Of a stretch of 64,000 nucleotides of DNA, positions 1-22,509 are shown piece after piece. Source of the DNA: Eleginops maclovinus (lineage: Eukaryota > Chordata > Actinopteri > Perciformes > Eleginopidae); NCBI RefSeq assembly GCF_036324505.1, contig NC_086349.1, positions 21,242,247 to 21,306,246 of the forward strand, in the 5' to 3' direction. Position 1 is the stretch's first letter; every line of letters begins with the position of its first letter. The position numbers and the translations under genes are program-made. The notes beneath the pieces were generated by a model. The model did not search any database, had not been told where the DNA came from, and was given only the letters and a program-made list of their open reading frames with translations.

Positions 1-3000
1 CACTGCATGCTGGCAATGAGACTGCATGCATTTCTAAAGTTAGAAATCCAATCAAGTGTAGTGTGCTCAGCAGAAATAAGTGCTTCATTCGGCAAAATAT
101 CTGAAGTGAACAGCTGCACTGTAGCTACTATTCATGAATAGCTACTTATACATGCATTTATTTATGAGTAAACTTGTGATTCTGAAAAAATCTATTAAAA
201 AAACATCTTCTGTGGCAATAAAAGAAAGCATGTCTTGCATAAACACACACTCAGTAAGATCAGGCGACATATGTTAGGGATGTTTCGGCACACCAACACT
301 AGTGTATTATCACCTGCCCTCACGTAGCATTGTAATCTGAGAGCGGCATCAACAATCAATGGAAGGAGGGAAAGTGAAGACAAGACCAATCGATGCCCGT
401 TAGAAACACCACGGTAATTGTACACTTATCAGTTTAGAGCAGCAACCTGCTATGAACTTGAAAGAGCAGGAACCGAGTGACCATTGAAAAATAGACACAA
501 TTCCCTGACATATTGGTGCAATTAGAGTACTTTTCCTTTGGTTTACTTCTATATACTCTGCTGGTATATAAATGCTGATTATAATAATTGATTCAGTGAG
601 ATTTGTGTGATCAACAGCTGTTTCCAAAAGCAGCATTCAGTGTAACATGATAAGACAATTAAAAGATCATGGTTTAAGGGTAAATTGAATCAGACCAATA
701 CAAATGTGCTGTATAGCAATAGACAATTGACTTCTTAACTAAACCCTATACCAACATAAATGTTAGCCTGCATAAATATGAGCTAAGCTCCCACAGAAAC
801 ACACCATTTTGATTCCAAGGAAGAAAATGTCAGACTGTATTTAGTCTGACATCGAAGTGGTGCTTCGAGCTACATGCTCATATTACCATTGGTGACTAGC
901 GGATGTTTAGCAGATGTGTTTACCAAAGTCACAACCATGTTACACTCAACACACAAAGTACAGCTGAGCTTGATCAGAATATCATTACCTTTTTTAGAAT
1001 TTGTTTTGGAAACAGTGGAAATTGTGACCTGATGATTGAGCTAGATTAAATTCTGGAGAGCACCAATGCTATTACAACATCTCTTGTATATGGAAAACAT
1101 GATAAGACCGTAACAAATTATTTAAAATCCATCAAATAGTTGTCAAATCATTTGAAATAATGCCAAAGAAGTGTTCATACTGGTTCCTCAAAAGGAAGTA
1201 TATATAGGCTTCACCCTTTGGGGACCATGAATGGACTAATAGATAGTTAATCGACAATATAGCATGTTACAAACATCTTTTGTACACTGTGGCAAAAAGA
1301 GACTGAAATGGTTGGACAAAAATGCAGGTGCCTAAATACTGTGCTGCAATGGAGTCATTAGACCTTATTGGCACTCAGTTTCAGCTGGCTGGAAAACACA
1401 AATCGTTTTGGAGACTTGCTGGTAAATGTTACCACAACCTGCTTTACTTTAGGCCAAAATGCAAACTGAATTACCCAAAAGGGACACTCCCTAACATGGC
1501 TGTGTTTTATGAACCCATCAAATTATCCCAGCAGGATGTAGCACTAGAAAAAGAGGAAGCAATAGTAGGTTTAATGCATAGACTGTATTGAATATAGATA
1601 AAAGGCGTTGTGAATCTCATAGGGGTTGGCTCCAGGCGTCACTACCTTGGCAGTGGTGACTCTGCCTTACTCCTGGCTAATTAAAAAAGATGGATCATAG
1701 GTAGAGCCGAGTCAGGCCCGGGTGACGCACAAGAGCAGACAACTAGCGGCTAGCAACCTGTGATGACACCCACCTGTCAAGCCTTAATAACATTTTAACG
1801 AGTGAGTTATATAACAAATCACCCCCCTACAGCTGTTAAGAAGAAAATTAGCTACAGAGGCCAAAGCCGCTCTTTGTAGCAGAGTGTGAACACTGATCTG
1901 AAGTTGGGAATTTTGACAGGGGGGTCTAAGGGGATTCACTCATATTTGAAGCCAGCCTCGAGGGGCTTTTTGAGGAACTGCAGTTCTCCCATCTCTTTTT
2001 AGCCCACTTGGTTTTATGTGAGAGCAGAGGGGGATGTCCAGACATACCAAGAGGTCCTGTTAGGACACCCAAAAGATCACGCCCCTATGTCTTAGTTTCT
2101 TAACAATAGATATCATTTTACTGTTGGTTTTATTTACTTTTTTAAACCTTCACAACCACATTCTGTATGGAAGATTACATATGCAGAATAGAAAGCTATT
2201 GCTGTGTGTTTGCAAAAGCTTTCTATTCTGGTGGCAGATATTGTGACTGGTAGCAGTAGGGAAAGCACAGGTGTTACTAATAACACTAATGACGGCTGTG
2301 GTTTATTCAAGTGTTCCAGTGAGAGTGACAGCAGGCCAGCATGCACAATATCAAGACCCTGAAAGCAAGCAGCTAAATGGAATACAGCCATCATTGTTTT
2401 ATCATCAACACCTGTGCCCTTTACTGCTGTGACAAGTCAAAATGCCTTCTGTTAAAAAAAAGCCCCAATGTGGGCCTCCTGTTGTTTGTCTGCCACCCGT
2501 TGACCTTTAATTTGCTTTGCTGTAATGGTTGATTTGGTAGTCTTTTCAATTATTTCTTAAATCGCTGTTTCAAACACGCTTGATTTTACTATGAATCTGG
2601 TTTGAGATACCCATCAGTGGGTCAATGTCTCGAAGGGGTAAACTGTTAAAGGTCAAGAACACAGGGCTGGGTGTGGCCGTTGTGATTTGGGTTTTTATAT
2701 ATTCTGGTTAAGCTTTGTCTGCTGCACACTGTCACAGCACACAGCAGACAAAGCTGTCAAATCTGTTTAGCAGGTCAAATCTTATACTTGTGCTTTCTTT
2801 TATGACTGCTAAACTATCCCAGTTTCGCAGGTAGCCGTAGGATTTCTACATAGCATTCAATAAGGTTTCGCCATAAATTCTTCCTCTTACTGCATCCCAA
2901 CAGATGCAAAACCAACAATTAAAAACCAGAAAGCCTTGAAGGGGGCACGTAACAAACCAAATCTTTCCACTCAATTGACAATATGTGAAATCCTACACAG

Positions 3001-5500
3001 CCAACTGACAGAATTGTATCAATTATTCAGGGGGAGAAAGGCTTGCAAAAAGTACTGCACCCCCGGCTATGCAGCAGTAAATCTCTGTATAGCACACCAT
3101 CTGCTGCTTGTCACAGCCAACGGTAGCTGTGTGCACCGGAGTGCTGAACAACATTGATCTTTAAGTCTGGGTTGATTTCCATTGTGAATCATATACGAAA
3201 AAGGGCATGTAAAATGATGTCTGGATCCAAATGTAGAAACTCAAGAAAACGTATTATATGGGGATATTTATAGTTTCCTTGGCACATGTTTAAAGCCTAA
3301 TGTGAAAAAGAGAAATTTCACAATGTGCACACTGTGAGCCGTGTGGTATTTCTGTATCCATCTTGAGTGATTCACCTGCCAGGCTAAAGGATGATACTGT
3401 TAAAAATCCCTCATTAAATATTGAGCTTCCACATGATGGGATGTAAGGATGACTCTCCCTCTCGTCTTTGGGTCTTTCACTCTCGTTGGTGTTTCAAAGC
3501 GTGACCTCCTCCAGAGACAAAATGTCCCGTACTCTGACTTCAATAATGCAATGCATTCCTTCTAGGGGCTAAAGGAAGCTTGTCTGACATCTGACTAATC
3601 GCTGACAAAGCACGGGGTTCAGTTAGCAGACCTACCCAGTGTACTGGCTATTTTTGGGCAAACGGAAAACAGAACTCCCCTCAACATTCAGAAACATAAA
3701 CCAAAACAAAAAGCAACCATTTTGTAACAGTTGAAGTGAATACACAGCTTTCTTATTTCAGTTTCCTGTTTTTATGACAGTTTTGACTTAGTATACTGAG
3801 AAGATTTTGTGTTATCAGCTTTGGTTTCTCTCAAATGACTTATGGCAAAGTCCATTAAAGTACTCTTTCGTTGTTAGAAAATATGCAATATTCACAAATG
3901 TATTCAGGAAAGTGCATTATGTCCCAGACTGCAGATATCCCAGGACAACAAAGTCAGTGTGTGTTCTCATTATGGTGTTGATTATCAGTTATTCTGCACG
4001 TCAAAGCCAATATTTAGTCCTGTCAGTCAGCGAGTCAAAGTATGACCTGTTTAATTATTCGCCTTGTTTACATTTCCTGATGTCTCTGTGAGAAATACTT
4101 CGACTGACATCCACTGTAACATGTTAAATGAAGCAAAAATGTCCTAGCAAGCGTCTTATGAATACACCTTCCTGTGATAAAACTTGTTTTACATGGGGTT
4201 ACAGGTGTACGTAACACTGTTTTTATTTATTATTTCACCCTTGATCAGTTATATTTCCTTCCTTTAGTCAATTAAATGATCTTTGAGTGACTCAGAACTA
4301 AATAATAGTTTCAGTTTGGGGAGAAATTGCTCCTTAAAGAGGGCACTCTTCCTCCAAACAGCAGCACCTGATTATGAAGCGAGACCACATTTAAAACGTT
4401 GCATCATTGCACCCCTGGCGCTGGCACGGTTTAACGTCATCTAATATTGTCATTAGAAAATAATGACATATCTCTAAAGGACTTAACACTTCACACAGTT
4501 GGAGCAGATAATCCAAGCCAGTGTATCCTGTGTTTCATAACTGCCTGACTTGTGGGTGGTGCTGCCTGTGAGTGAAAGGAAAAACAGGAGCCATTTTGAA
4601 AAAGCTCAATTAAAAGGGATTTTTGGTGAAACAAATATACACAAAAGTCAAATTAAACTACATTCTCATTTCGACATTTTGTAGAAAATCATGCAAACTC
4701 TTCAAAAAAGGCACATTTTTCCGTGTTCTACTAAATGCTCCAACCCTATGTTTGAAAAAAATAAGAAAACCTACAAGGAGTGGCAGCTTAGTCGGCACCA
4801 CAAGCAGTTTAAAATGTGCACTAGCAGAAAATGCACAGTTGGTTTGACTTCTATTGGGGCTTAACTTTCCAATTTGGATTCATTTCTTCACTTTATAATA
4901 CGAAAATGGTGAGGCTGCGAAAATGAAAAGAACGTTTGTAAAGAGATTCTTAAACTTTTCAGCCGCATGCCCGGAACTAGATAAGGAGAATATGTCAATT
5001 TCAATTTACGTATAATTTACTCTGTAATGGCACGATGCAATGTTACTGTGCTTTCAGTCTGAGAGCAGCACAATCAGCCTTTCCCCATAAATCTATTCTT
5101 TTCTCATAGAGCTGAGGCACAGGGGAAACCCGGCCAACGTGATGTCGGACAACAAGCCTGCCAGCCGAGATAGAGCCAAGCTGAGGAGTTGCTCCCTTCT
5201 TGCATACAACAGTCAGTTCCTTGTTTTCCAACCTATTTCATTTCATAAATAATAGCTCTGTCTGGAAAGTGCAAAACAGAGAAGAAGTTATTTACAGCAG
5301 GTTCAAAATGTCTTACCCTACAACTTTAATGTGGTCGTAGTGTGAATGCAAAATGGCGCAGCAGCAGCAGCTGGGGGAGTTTCTGGGAAGCTTGTTTTTC
5401 TTTTAATTGGTTTTTACAAAGAACTGATAAGACTGATGAAAAATTGATGATTATAGCATTAAAATTAAACTTGAATCACAAAATATTCTAGCGCATTTAT
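1..5500. other. Gene-free intergenic DNA
   Basis: I find no exon with family resemblance here. Open frames are short and look random; the longest (plus strand, 1322-1591, 89 codons) has no recognisable motif. Around 1620-2060 lies a GC-richer patch with wording seen in degraded teleost repeats (for example the phrase gaggaactgcagtt near 1970), so I read it as an old repeat remnant. A perfect hairpin lies at 2711-2755 and is listed separately. Confidence 0.5.
2711..2755. repeat. Perfect 14-bp hairpin with 17-nt loop
   Basis: AGCTTTGTCTGCTG at 2711-2724 is matched exactly by its reverse complement at 2742-2755, leaving a 17-nt spacer. Nothing known is assigned. It could be a chance palindrome, part of a worn inverted-repeat element or a transcribed stem-loop. 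Confidence 0.7.
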
Positions 5501-5880
5501 TGAAAAAGGGCATATTCTGCTCCTTTTCAGGTTCATATTTGTATTCTGTGCCTCTGCTGTGTTATGTTTACATGCTTTAATGTTCAAAAAGGTCTTGTGC
5601 ATCTGCATGTTGTGCAAAACCTCTTTTCACCCTCTGTCTGAAACCAGATCCCAGTCTGTTCTGATTGGTTATCTGGGTGGCTCTGTTGTGATTGGCGAAC
5701 GGCTTAGAGATGTGCCGCCCCTTAGCCTATCACGTAAAATGGGTTGGAATGTTGCATAGTGAAGTAAACAAAGGAGTGTGTGGGAGAGAAACTCCCTCTG
5801 GAGGGACCTTTGGGATATTTGCCTTAGCAGACCATTTACATACAAAAATCTACCAAAAAGCATGATAGTGCCCCTTTAAG
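5501..5880. mobile_element. MITE-like non-autonomous DNA transposon
   Basis: About 380 bp with a purine-rich left edge (AAAAAGGGCATATTCTGC) and an edge ending GTGCCCCTTTAAG, whose reverse complement also begins with an A/G run then a GGGCA-type core, so the ends are imperfect inverted repeats. The interior carries two ATTGG/CCAAT-like boxes (about 5660 and 5690) and wording I associate with abundant teleost MITEs. No transposase is encoded. The boundaries and superfamily are inferred from appearance only. Confidence 0.5.
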
Positions 5881-16755
<10,875 letters not shown>

Positions 16756-16820
16756 CGTTTTGGCAGGTCGCTCTCCTCTGGACACCGAAGCTCTTCCCCT
16801 TCTCCACAGGCTCCGAGACA
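16756..16820 (-). other. Candidate short exon, gene unknown
   Basis: Read on the minus strand, a pyrimidine-rich tract ending CTCAAAG precedes a 65-nt block that ends AAAACG followed by GTAAGC, a strong donor. One frame is open with a charged, plausible composition (VSEPVEKGKSFG...), but I cannot match it to a family and no neighbouring exon was found. It could be an alternative or 5' exon of a gene to the left, or chance. Confidence 0.2.
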
Positions 16821-18538
16821 CTTTGAGATAGAGAGAAAAATGATCAATCTTCTCTTACTTTCTCTTATTTCCAGTTTTAGAATGAACAAGTCAGGAGTCT
16901 AACACAGCCATTTGGACACACCTTTACCCTGTCCTCCTGTAAACTCTGCCACATATACACACACAGGCACCCATTCAAATGCACCCCAAGACTGGAGTAC
17001 ACAAATTGATAAAGATCTGCTCAGGGGAGGGATAAAAACTACACACACTCACACACTGCAGTTTTTTTTTTCTCCCTTCCTCTTGCCCACTCGCTCTGCT
17101 GCTTTTTTCCTGCTGTCTTTGCCTGCACTGCCTCCTGATTGGCTTAGCTGCTCTTCAATAACATAAGCTCTCTTCTTTAATTGGAAGTGGGCCAGTTGTG
17201 TGGTGCACCAGGAACCCTCCCGCCTTGCTCATCTCTCTTCTTTTTTTTCTCCTTTTTTTTTTTTGCCTAAGTGCCTGTGGAGAAGAATGCTTAGCTCTGC
17301 AAATTCATACACATCGAGCGAAGAAAAAAAAAAAAAAGGGAATGGAGGACAGAGGAGGGTGGGGGGAGTGTGTGGGAGAGAAAAGTGAGAGTGGGGGAGA
17401 GCATCGGTGTCGAAATCACTGGACCGCAGTGGGACAAGCAGAAGCTGCACGGAACAAAGAGAGGGGAAGGGGCTATTAGGTGGAAAGAGGGCAGATTTGG
17501 ATGCACAGTCGCACCAGCCGCAGCACGTTGAGGGGATGCAGTGGGTCAGATGAAAGGAGATATCCCTGCATCCACTGCAGCGTGGCAAGGTGGCTCTGCT
17601 GCAGTGTGGAGTCTAATTGCCAGGCAAGAAGGGGGATGGGAAGGGAGGAGGAGAGGGAGAGGGGGTTGGTTGCAGTGATGCCGAAGTACAGTCTTCCAGC
17701 CAACCATGGATATATGGGGGGGGGGGGGGGGGGCAGGCAGCCGCAGTGTACAGCGGTTAATGCCTTTCCCTCATGAATTATTGAAGGTGCTTCAAAGGAG
17801 AGAGGGAGGGTCACAGACGGCAAACTACTGACACTGTTCAGACAGTCTCACGGCCACGGTGGTTCACTATAATTACTCACACCTGAAGTACACGTCGTCA
17901 GATTATTAAATGGAGCCCCCTTCAGTTAGATTATTTCAACTAATGTGAACGACTGCTTTGAATGGAGATTGTGCCGAATCAGCCCCTCCGCTTTCCACTT
18001 CAGTTCGTGTTAAAAGGCTTTTGTCATCCCGGGGAAAATGTATGTGTGTCATTGACTTTGTGGTGTCAGTTTTCCTGCCACTCTTTGTTTTCTTTTGACT
18101 CACATCTGGTGCCTCCCATGTGTCCCAGCTGCTTTGAAGAACAATACCAAGCAGATCCATACTTGGTCCATCTGCAGAGGCTACAATGAGCACTCTAGAA
18201 GTTATACGACTCCCACGGAGAAATACAAATACACTGTTTGCTCAATCAACAACGTAATTGCCCTGCTGGATGAATGTGCAAATAGAGAGATGACTGATAT
18301 TTTAAACAACAATATCCTGTTGTAAAATACCATGTGAGCAGAAGGGACAGGTGGACCAATACTAGTATTATCTGTATACAGCGAGAAATCTAGATTTGTG
18401 TGTCGAAAGCAGCCGTTCACTTGTCAAATGGCTTAAACTGGGTATTGCAAAAGTGGCTGCAGATATAGATGATATATATTTGTTGTCTACTTGCAGAATA
18501 AATAAGAGTTTAGTTGACTTTTGAAGTGCAAAAAAATA
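16821..18538. other. GA-rich and G-run intergenic stretch
   Basis: A pyrimidine tract (17225-17265) is followed by a strongly purine-rich tract (about 17320-17480) and an 18-base G run at 17716-17733. Such DNA is common in vertebrate 5' flanks but is not diagnostic. Open frames on both strands here simply follow the biased composition, and no gene is supported. Confidence 0.4.
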
Positions 18539-18544
18539 TTTATT
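18539..18544 (-). terminator. oard1: Probable oard1 poly(A) signal
   Basis: AATAAA on the minus strand lies about 95 nt past the oard1 stop codon. This gives a short 3' untranslated region with cleavage expected near 18515-18525. It is the first canonical signal downstream of the stop. Confidence 0.55.
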
Positions 18545-18635
18545 CGAGTGATCTATACAGTTTTTCACTGAGAAATGGCAACATAGTGAGGAATTACAAC
18601 ATAAAAGGATTACAATAAACTAACTTTTCAACCAA

Positions 18636-20040
18636 TCATCTGCGCATGTTCTCCTTCATTACTGTGCTCTGTGGTCTCTCGGGGAGGCTGTAGACTGTGA
18701 TGGAGATGTTTGTGGGTTTGAAGACCTGCTCCAGTATCTCTGCCACTTTACTCCACTGCAGTTTATCCAGGCCACAACCAATACTGTGAACAATTGAGAG
18801 ACAACACAAAGCATCACATTAAAAATAATGTATTCATTGGACAGTATATTTCTTTTGAACCTTGTATGATTAAGTGTTTCTAAATCACTGAAAAAGTATA
18901 CGAACCGAGGCATTGATATGCTGGTTACATTGTTACTTTGGCAGTGTGACTTCATGTCCTCCAGGCTCCGTGTCAGGCTTTCATAGGTGGGCTTTTGACT
19001 GGCCTTTTTCTTTGTAATCTTCAATATAATAACAGAAAAGTATCGGTAATAATATGAAGTACAATATGTGTTACAATGACAGATTTCATAGGGAAAAATT
19101 CTAATTAACTACTACATCTTTACCAGATAGTAGACAAATCGACTGCCTCTTTTTAGTACAGCACACTCTCCTGTCAGCTTTTCTGTTTGAAGAGAAAAAG
19201 ATAATATTCCATTAGCATGAGACACTATAAAAACCTCATATTTGCCTGATATTTGATTTTGTATAATAAACTCATAATACAAACGCTAGGCATATTTGTT
19301 TAAAACCCCAAACTGATGAGCATTATTGAACATCATTACGAATTCATGCTGTGCAGCAAAATAAATATCACAGATGTTGATTTAAAATTTTAGTGGTGAT
19401 CTTTCAGTTGCCAAAAAGATCAAACATGGAGGAATGAATTCTGGATAAAAGTGTAAAAAATGATGCATAAGACATCAAGAATAGTAATGTGATGGATGAT
19501 GATCAAACTTCAGTATCAATTGATAGAGAATGTATATGTGATACTGTGTAGAATAGCATCCAGTACTTTTAGAGGCACTTCTCCGTGCAGAATAAAATGA
19601 TCCCTTTAGAAATCGATGCCCCCAAAAATAGAACATTTCACTCCTGATTAATTTTTAATAAAAAAGGGCTGACTCACTCTGCTCTTTTAGCTCCTCTACC
19701 CCTTTGAACTTCTTCTTGAACATCACTGCTATGCCTGCCCCCATGCGGCAGTCCTCACTGATGCAGTGGGCCAGAGTCTCGTCCGCAGGGCAGGAGAACA
19801 GGTCCCCGGTGACATAGCTCAGTGACCACCGGTCTTCTGCAGGCTGGACAGCAGGGGGCAGCATTGCACCGCGTGGTGAAAGCACAATGACAGCACAAGA
19901 AATAAACACTGTTGCATGGGAAGGGAAACTAAAACAGAAACAGCCCATGTAAAACCAAGACAGAAAGCATGTTTTCCTGCAGGTATTAGCTTTACCTTAG
20001 TGCTGTCAGGGTTGACTGGTTTCTCAGGTTCGGACGACAT
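18636..20040 (-). CDS. oard1: ADP-ribose glycohydrolase OARD1 (TARG1), 5 exons
   Basis: OARD1 removes terminal ADP-ribose from acidic residues and deacylates O-acyl-ADP-ribose; it acts mainly in the nucleus in DNA-damage and PARP signalling. Coding exons, in transcription order, are 20040-19996, 19843-19678, 19182-19124, 19018-18906 and 18783-18636. All have GT-AG borders and joining phases that agree, giving 176 residues. The single macrodomain is unmistakable: [26 protein letters not shown], then ITKKKAS and [13 protein letters not shown]. The catalytic pair known from human TARG1 is kept as Lys93 (in ITKK) and Asp134 (in GCGLD). Human OARD1 is 152 aa and ends at VYTL; this protein continues past VYSL for about 15 residues ([15 protein letters not shown]). 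An in-frame ATG five codons upstream (20053-20055) could extend the start. I chose the inner one because its SSE-rich leader resembles the family. Confidence 0.95.
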
Positions 20041-20272
20041 TTTTAATTTGAACACTTGTGCGGTGAGTTATTCGGTGTACCAGACAGCCTTGAACACTCA
20101 TATAACTGCTAAGAGACTTGTTAGCTAGCTTATAATTCGGCATTAAAATAACTTACAAAATGTTGACTGAAGGTGGCCGTTTTTATGCAGAATAAAGGTA
20201 CTTTCGGAATGCTTCTGGATAGCTCATTAGACTAGTCACTTTGAAGCAGGAACAGCCACGAAATATGCATCC

Positions 20273-20282
20273 TCTCGCGAGA
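20273..20282. promoter_or_regulatory. oard1: TCTCGCGAGA promoter element of oard1
   Basis: A perfect TCTCGCGAGA palindrome lies 233 bp upstream of the oard1 start codon. This motif is bound by BANP in housekeeping vertebrate promoters. Its position fits the core promoter of oard1. There is no gene on the opposite side to share it. Confidence 0.6.
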
Positions 20283-21053
20283 AAACACGAGAATTTGTGG
20301 TGGGGGCTGCACCTCCTGAATAAATAACGTTTCTAGGTGTACAACAATGACATTAACCATAACTTGACTTCATATTTGTGCAAAAAGCATTGATTTCACC
20401 AACATTTCTTTGTTGAAAATGGGGAAATTGTATTGACTAATCTCGGTATATTTCATTAATTTGGATCTTTCAAATGAAATGTCTATGAATGAAATAGGCA
20501 GTGTGAAAGATGTATGTATTTATAGAATTTTAAAGACCCTGTTAACCCTCAATAGGTCAATCTTTAGAACGTTTTATTAGATCTCTATTAATTTTCAAAT
20601 TAGGCTGAGTTATGGGATGGGATTAACATTAGGACACCAAAGTGAGTGCAACAATGAAAACAATACAGTAATAAATTGTCCCACCTTTTAAAAAACAAAT
20701 AAAGGCAAAAGGAAATTGTGAATCAATAACAATCCCCCTCTATGCAGGAGCATGATCATGTGGTGGCTTTATTCATTTTTGATTGAATCTCTTTATGCTT
20801 ACTGTATGGCACAAGAAAACCAAAAAATACAACAATATATGTAGCATCTTTAAAATACAGACAAATAAAGAGCTGTCTCGGACCAAATGGCAATAATAAG
20901 GTAAAATCTAATATTATCAAAGTTTTTAATTGAAACCAAATTGAATAAACAGGTTGCCCGTTATCAAGTGTTATTGTTTAAACAATGCCAGGCTAACTTT
21001 GATGCTGTCTTTTACATACAGAGAAACTGCAATACAACACAACGGTGCATGTC
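20283..21053. other. Intergenic DNA between oard1 and the guca1 remnant
   Basis: AT-rich sequence with no supported exon, RNA gene or repeat boundary. Confidence 0.5.
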
Positions 21054-21412
21054 TCAGGATTGGGCATCAGTATGGCATATTTGCTTATTGATCCAGTCCC
21101 CTGCATTGACGTCAATCTGCAACATCATCTGAATTCAATCATTTGGTAAGGAGACGACTATACAGCCCTGAAACAAACCTTCCCTTTTCCTGGGCTCAAC
21201 ATTATCACCCCTCAAAGCCATTACAGCAGCCTGACACAGACCTTTTGAATCATTCATGAAGCATTTTAAGCTGTCAGAAATCTGTGACAAACACTCACCA
21301 TCTCCATTTTCATTGACCAGCTCAAATATCCGGTCAACCATTTGGTTTGGGTTCAGCAGATTACATTTTTCAGCCAGCTTTCCATGGCAGGCTTTTTCAC
21401 TTGATGAATAGA
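21054..21412 (-). pseudogene. Decayed guca1 (GCAP) gene, last two exons only
   Basis: Guanylate-cyclase-activating proteins are EF-hand calcium sensors of photoreceptors. A 114-nt exon (21412-21299, minus) is flanked by TTCACAG and GTGAGTG. It encodes KACHGKLAEK...NPNQMVDRIFELV then NENGDG, matching the third coding exon of GCAPs (family pattern KACRREL...TPEEVVDRIFLLVDENGDG). The first loop position of this EF-hand is Asn instead of Asp. Downstream, MMLQIDVNAGDWINKQ then a stop at 21054-21056 matches the GCAP C-terminal tail (MLQMDMNPSSWL type). The part that should lie between them, the second half of EF-hand 4, is missing or scrambled, and an in-frame TGA stands where a DW is expected. I find no upstream exons between 21.4 and 25 kb. 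I therefore call it a pseudogene or partial relic; a misassembled functional gene is less likely. Confidence 0.65.
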
Positions 21413-22509
21413 CTGTGAAGGACACAAAATAAGTAACGACAGCTTTTGCTCTCACTATATGTTATAGCATACCATTGATTTATCTTATTTAGAAATATTC
21501 AGGTATGTTACTTTCCAAATGAATCAACTATCAAATGTTTTATATATAAACATATTCTGTTGATTAACTAATTGTTCTGGCAGTAAAAATATAACCTCGA
21601 TAACAAAACTTTACTATTAATGATAATATGAGACAAATTACTTATGCAGTTTTAATCCAGGCTTTAAACCTGATTCAAAGTAATCTGCAGCCTCCTTGTT
21701 ATCATTTACACCTTAAAAATGGGTCCCACTTTAGCTCCTCATAACACTTTTTTTTACTACATCCTCAAAGCCCTCAGCTACAATGCAAACGTTTTCAAAT
21801 ATATCAAAATTACATAAATAGTCCATACAAGTAGAATTGTAATAGGAGTCAGGATGAGACACAGACCGTTATGTATCACATAATAAAGGATTAGAAATGG
21901 ATCAAATCAATTAGTTCACAGACAGATCATGAGAGGAACATCTGTTAGCTTTGTAAGAACATACACACTTTATGAATATACGTTTGCACAGTATGACTCT
22001 AAAGATGTATCTGTGTGTGTGAAGTTAAACACACTAAAGTAACCTCAGGACTAACACAGGCCAAGAGTCTAGTTATCCCTGACAGCTCTGACCTTCAGAA
22101 GCCATGTTATTTTCTGCAACCCTGATTACTGTTTACACGACTGCTGCAGTCTCACTGAAGCCTATAATAAATGTAGCTAAATTCACTGATGAGGGGTATT
22201 ATAATTTTAGGCACCAAGAGAGTAATCGTGTGTTTTTGGAAAGATGGGTGGAAACATCCAGCAAGCTTTTGATTGTTGGTCAGTAAATTAGTCGATGGAA
22301 ATTTGCAATTCCAATACAATAACCTTGTCACTGTTAGTGGGAGCCATTGTTAACAGATGAGAGCTTGGACTGGTCTATAACCTTTCTGTGCTGACCACAG
22401 GGATAGTGATAATCATAGCTTATAAGTGTCGAGAATATATGAGGTGTCACTGGATAATTTTCCTCAAGTTATTATTATTATTCTCAAGTTCAATTATTAT
22501 ATTTATATA
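21413..22509. other. Intergenic DNA upstream of the guca1 remnant
   Basis: I searched this interval for earlier guca1 exons (an EF-hand loop such as DGNGCIDR on the minus strand) and found none. No other feature is supported. Confidence 0.45.

Noticed and set aside
1322..1591. 89-codon open frame on the plus strand, considered as a transposase fragment
   Set aside because: No DDE, zinc-finger or other transposase motif is visible and no terminal repeats surround it.
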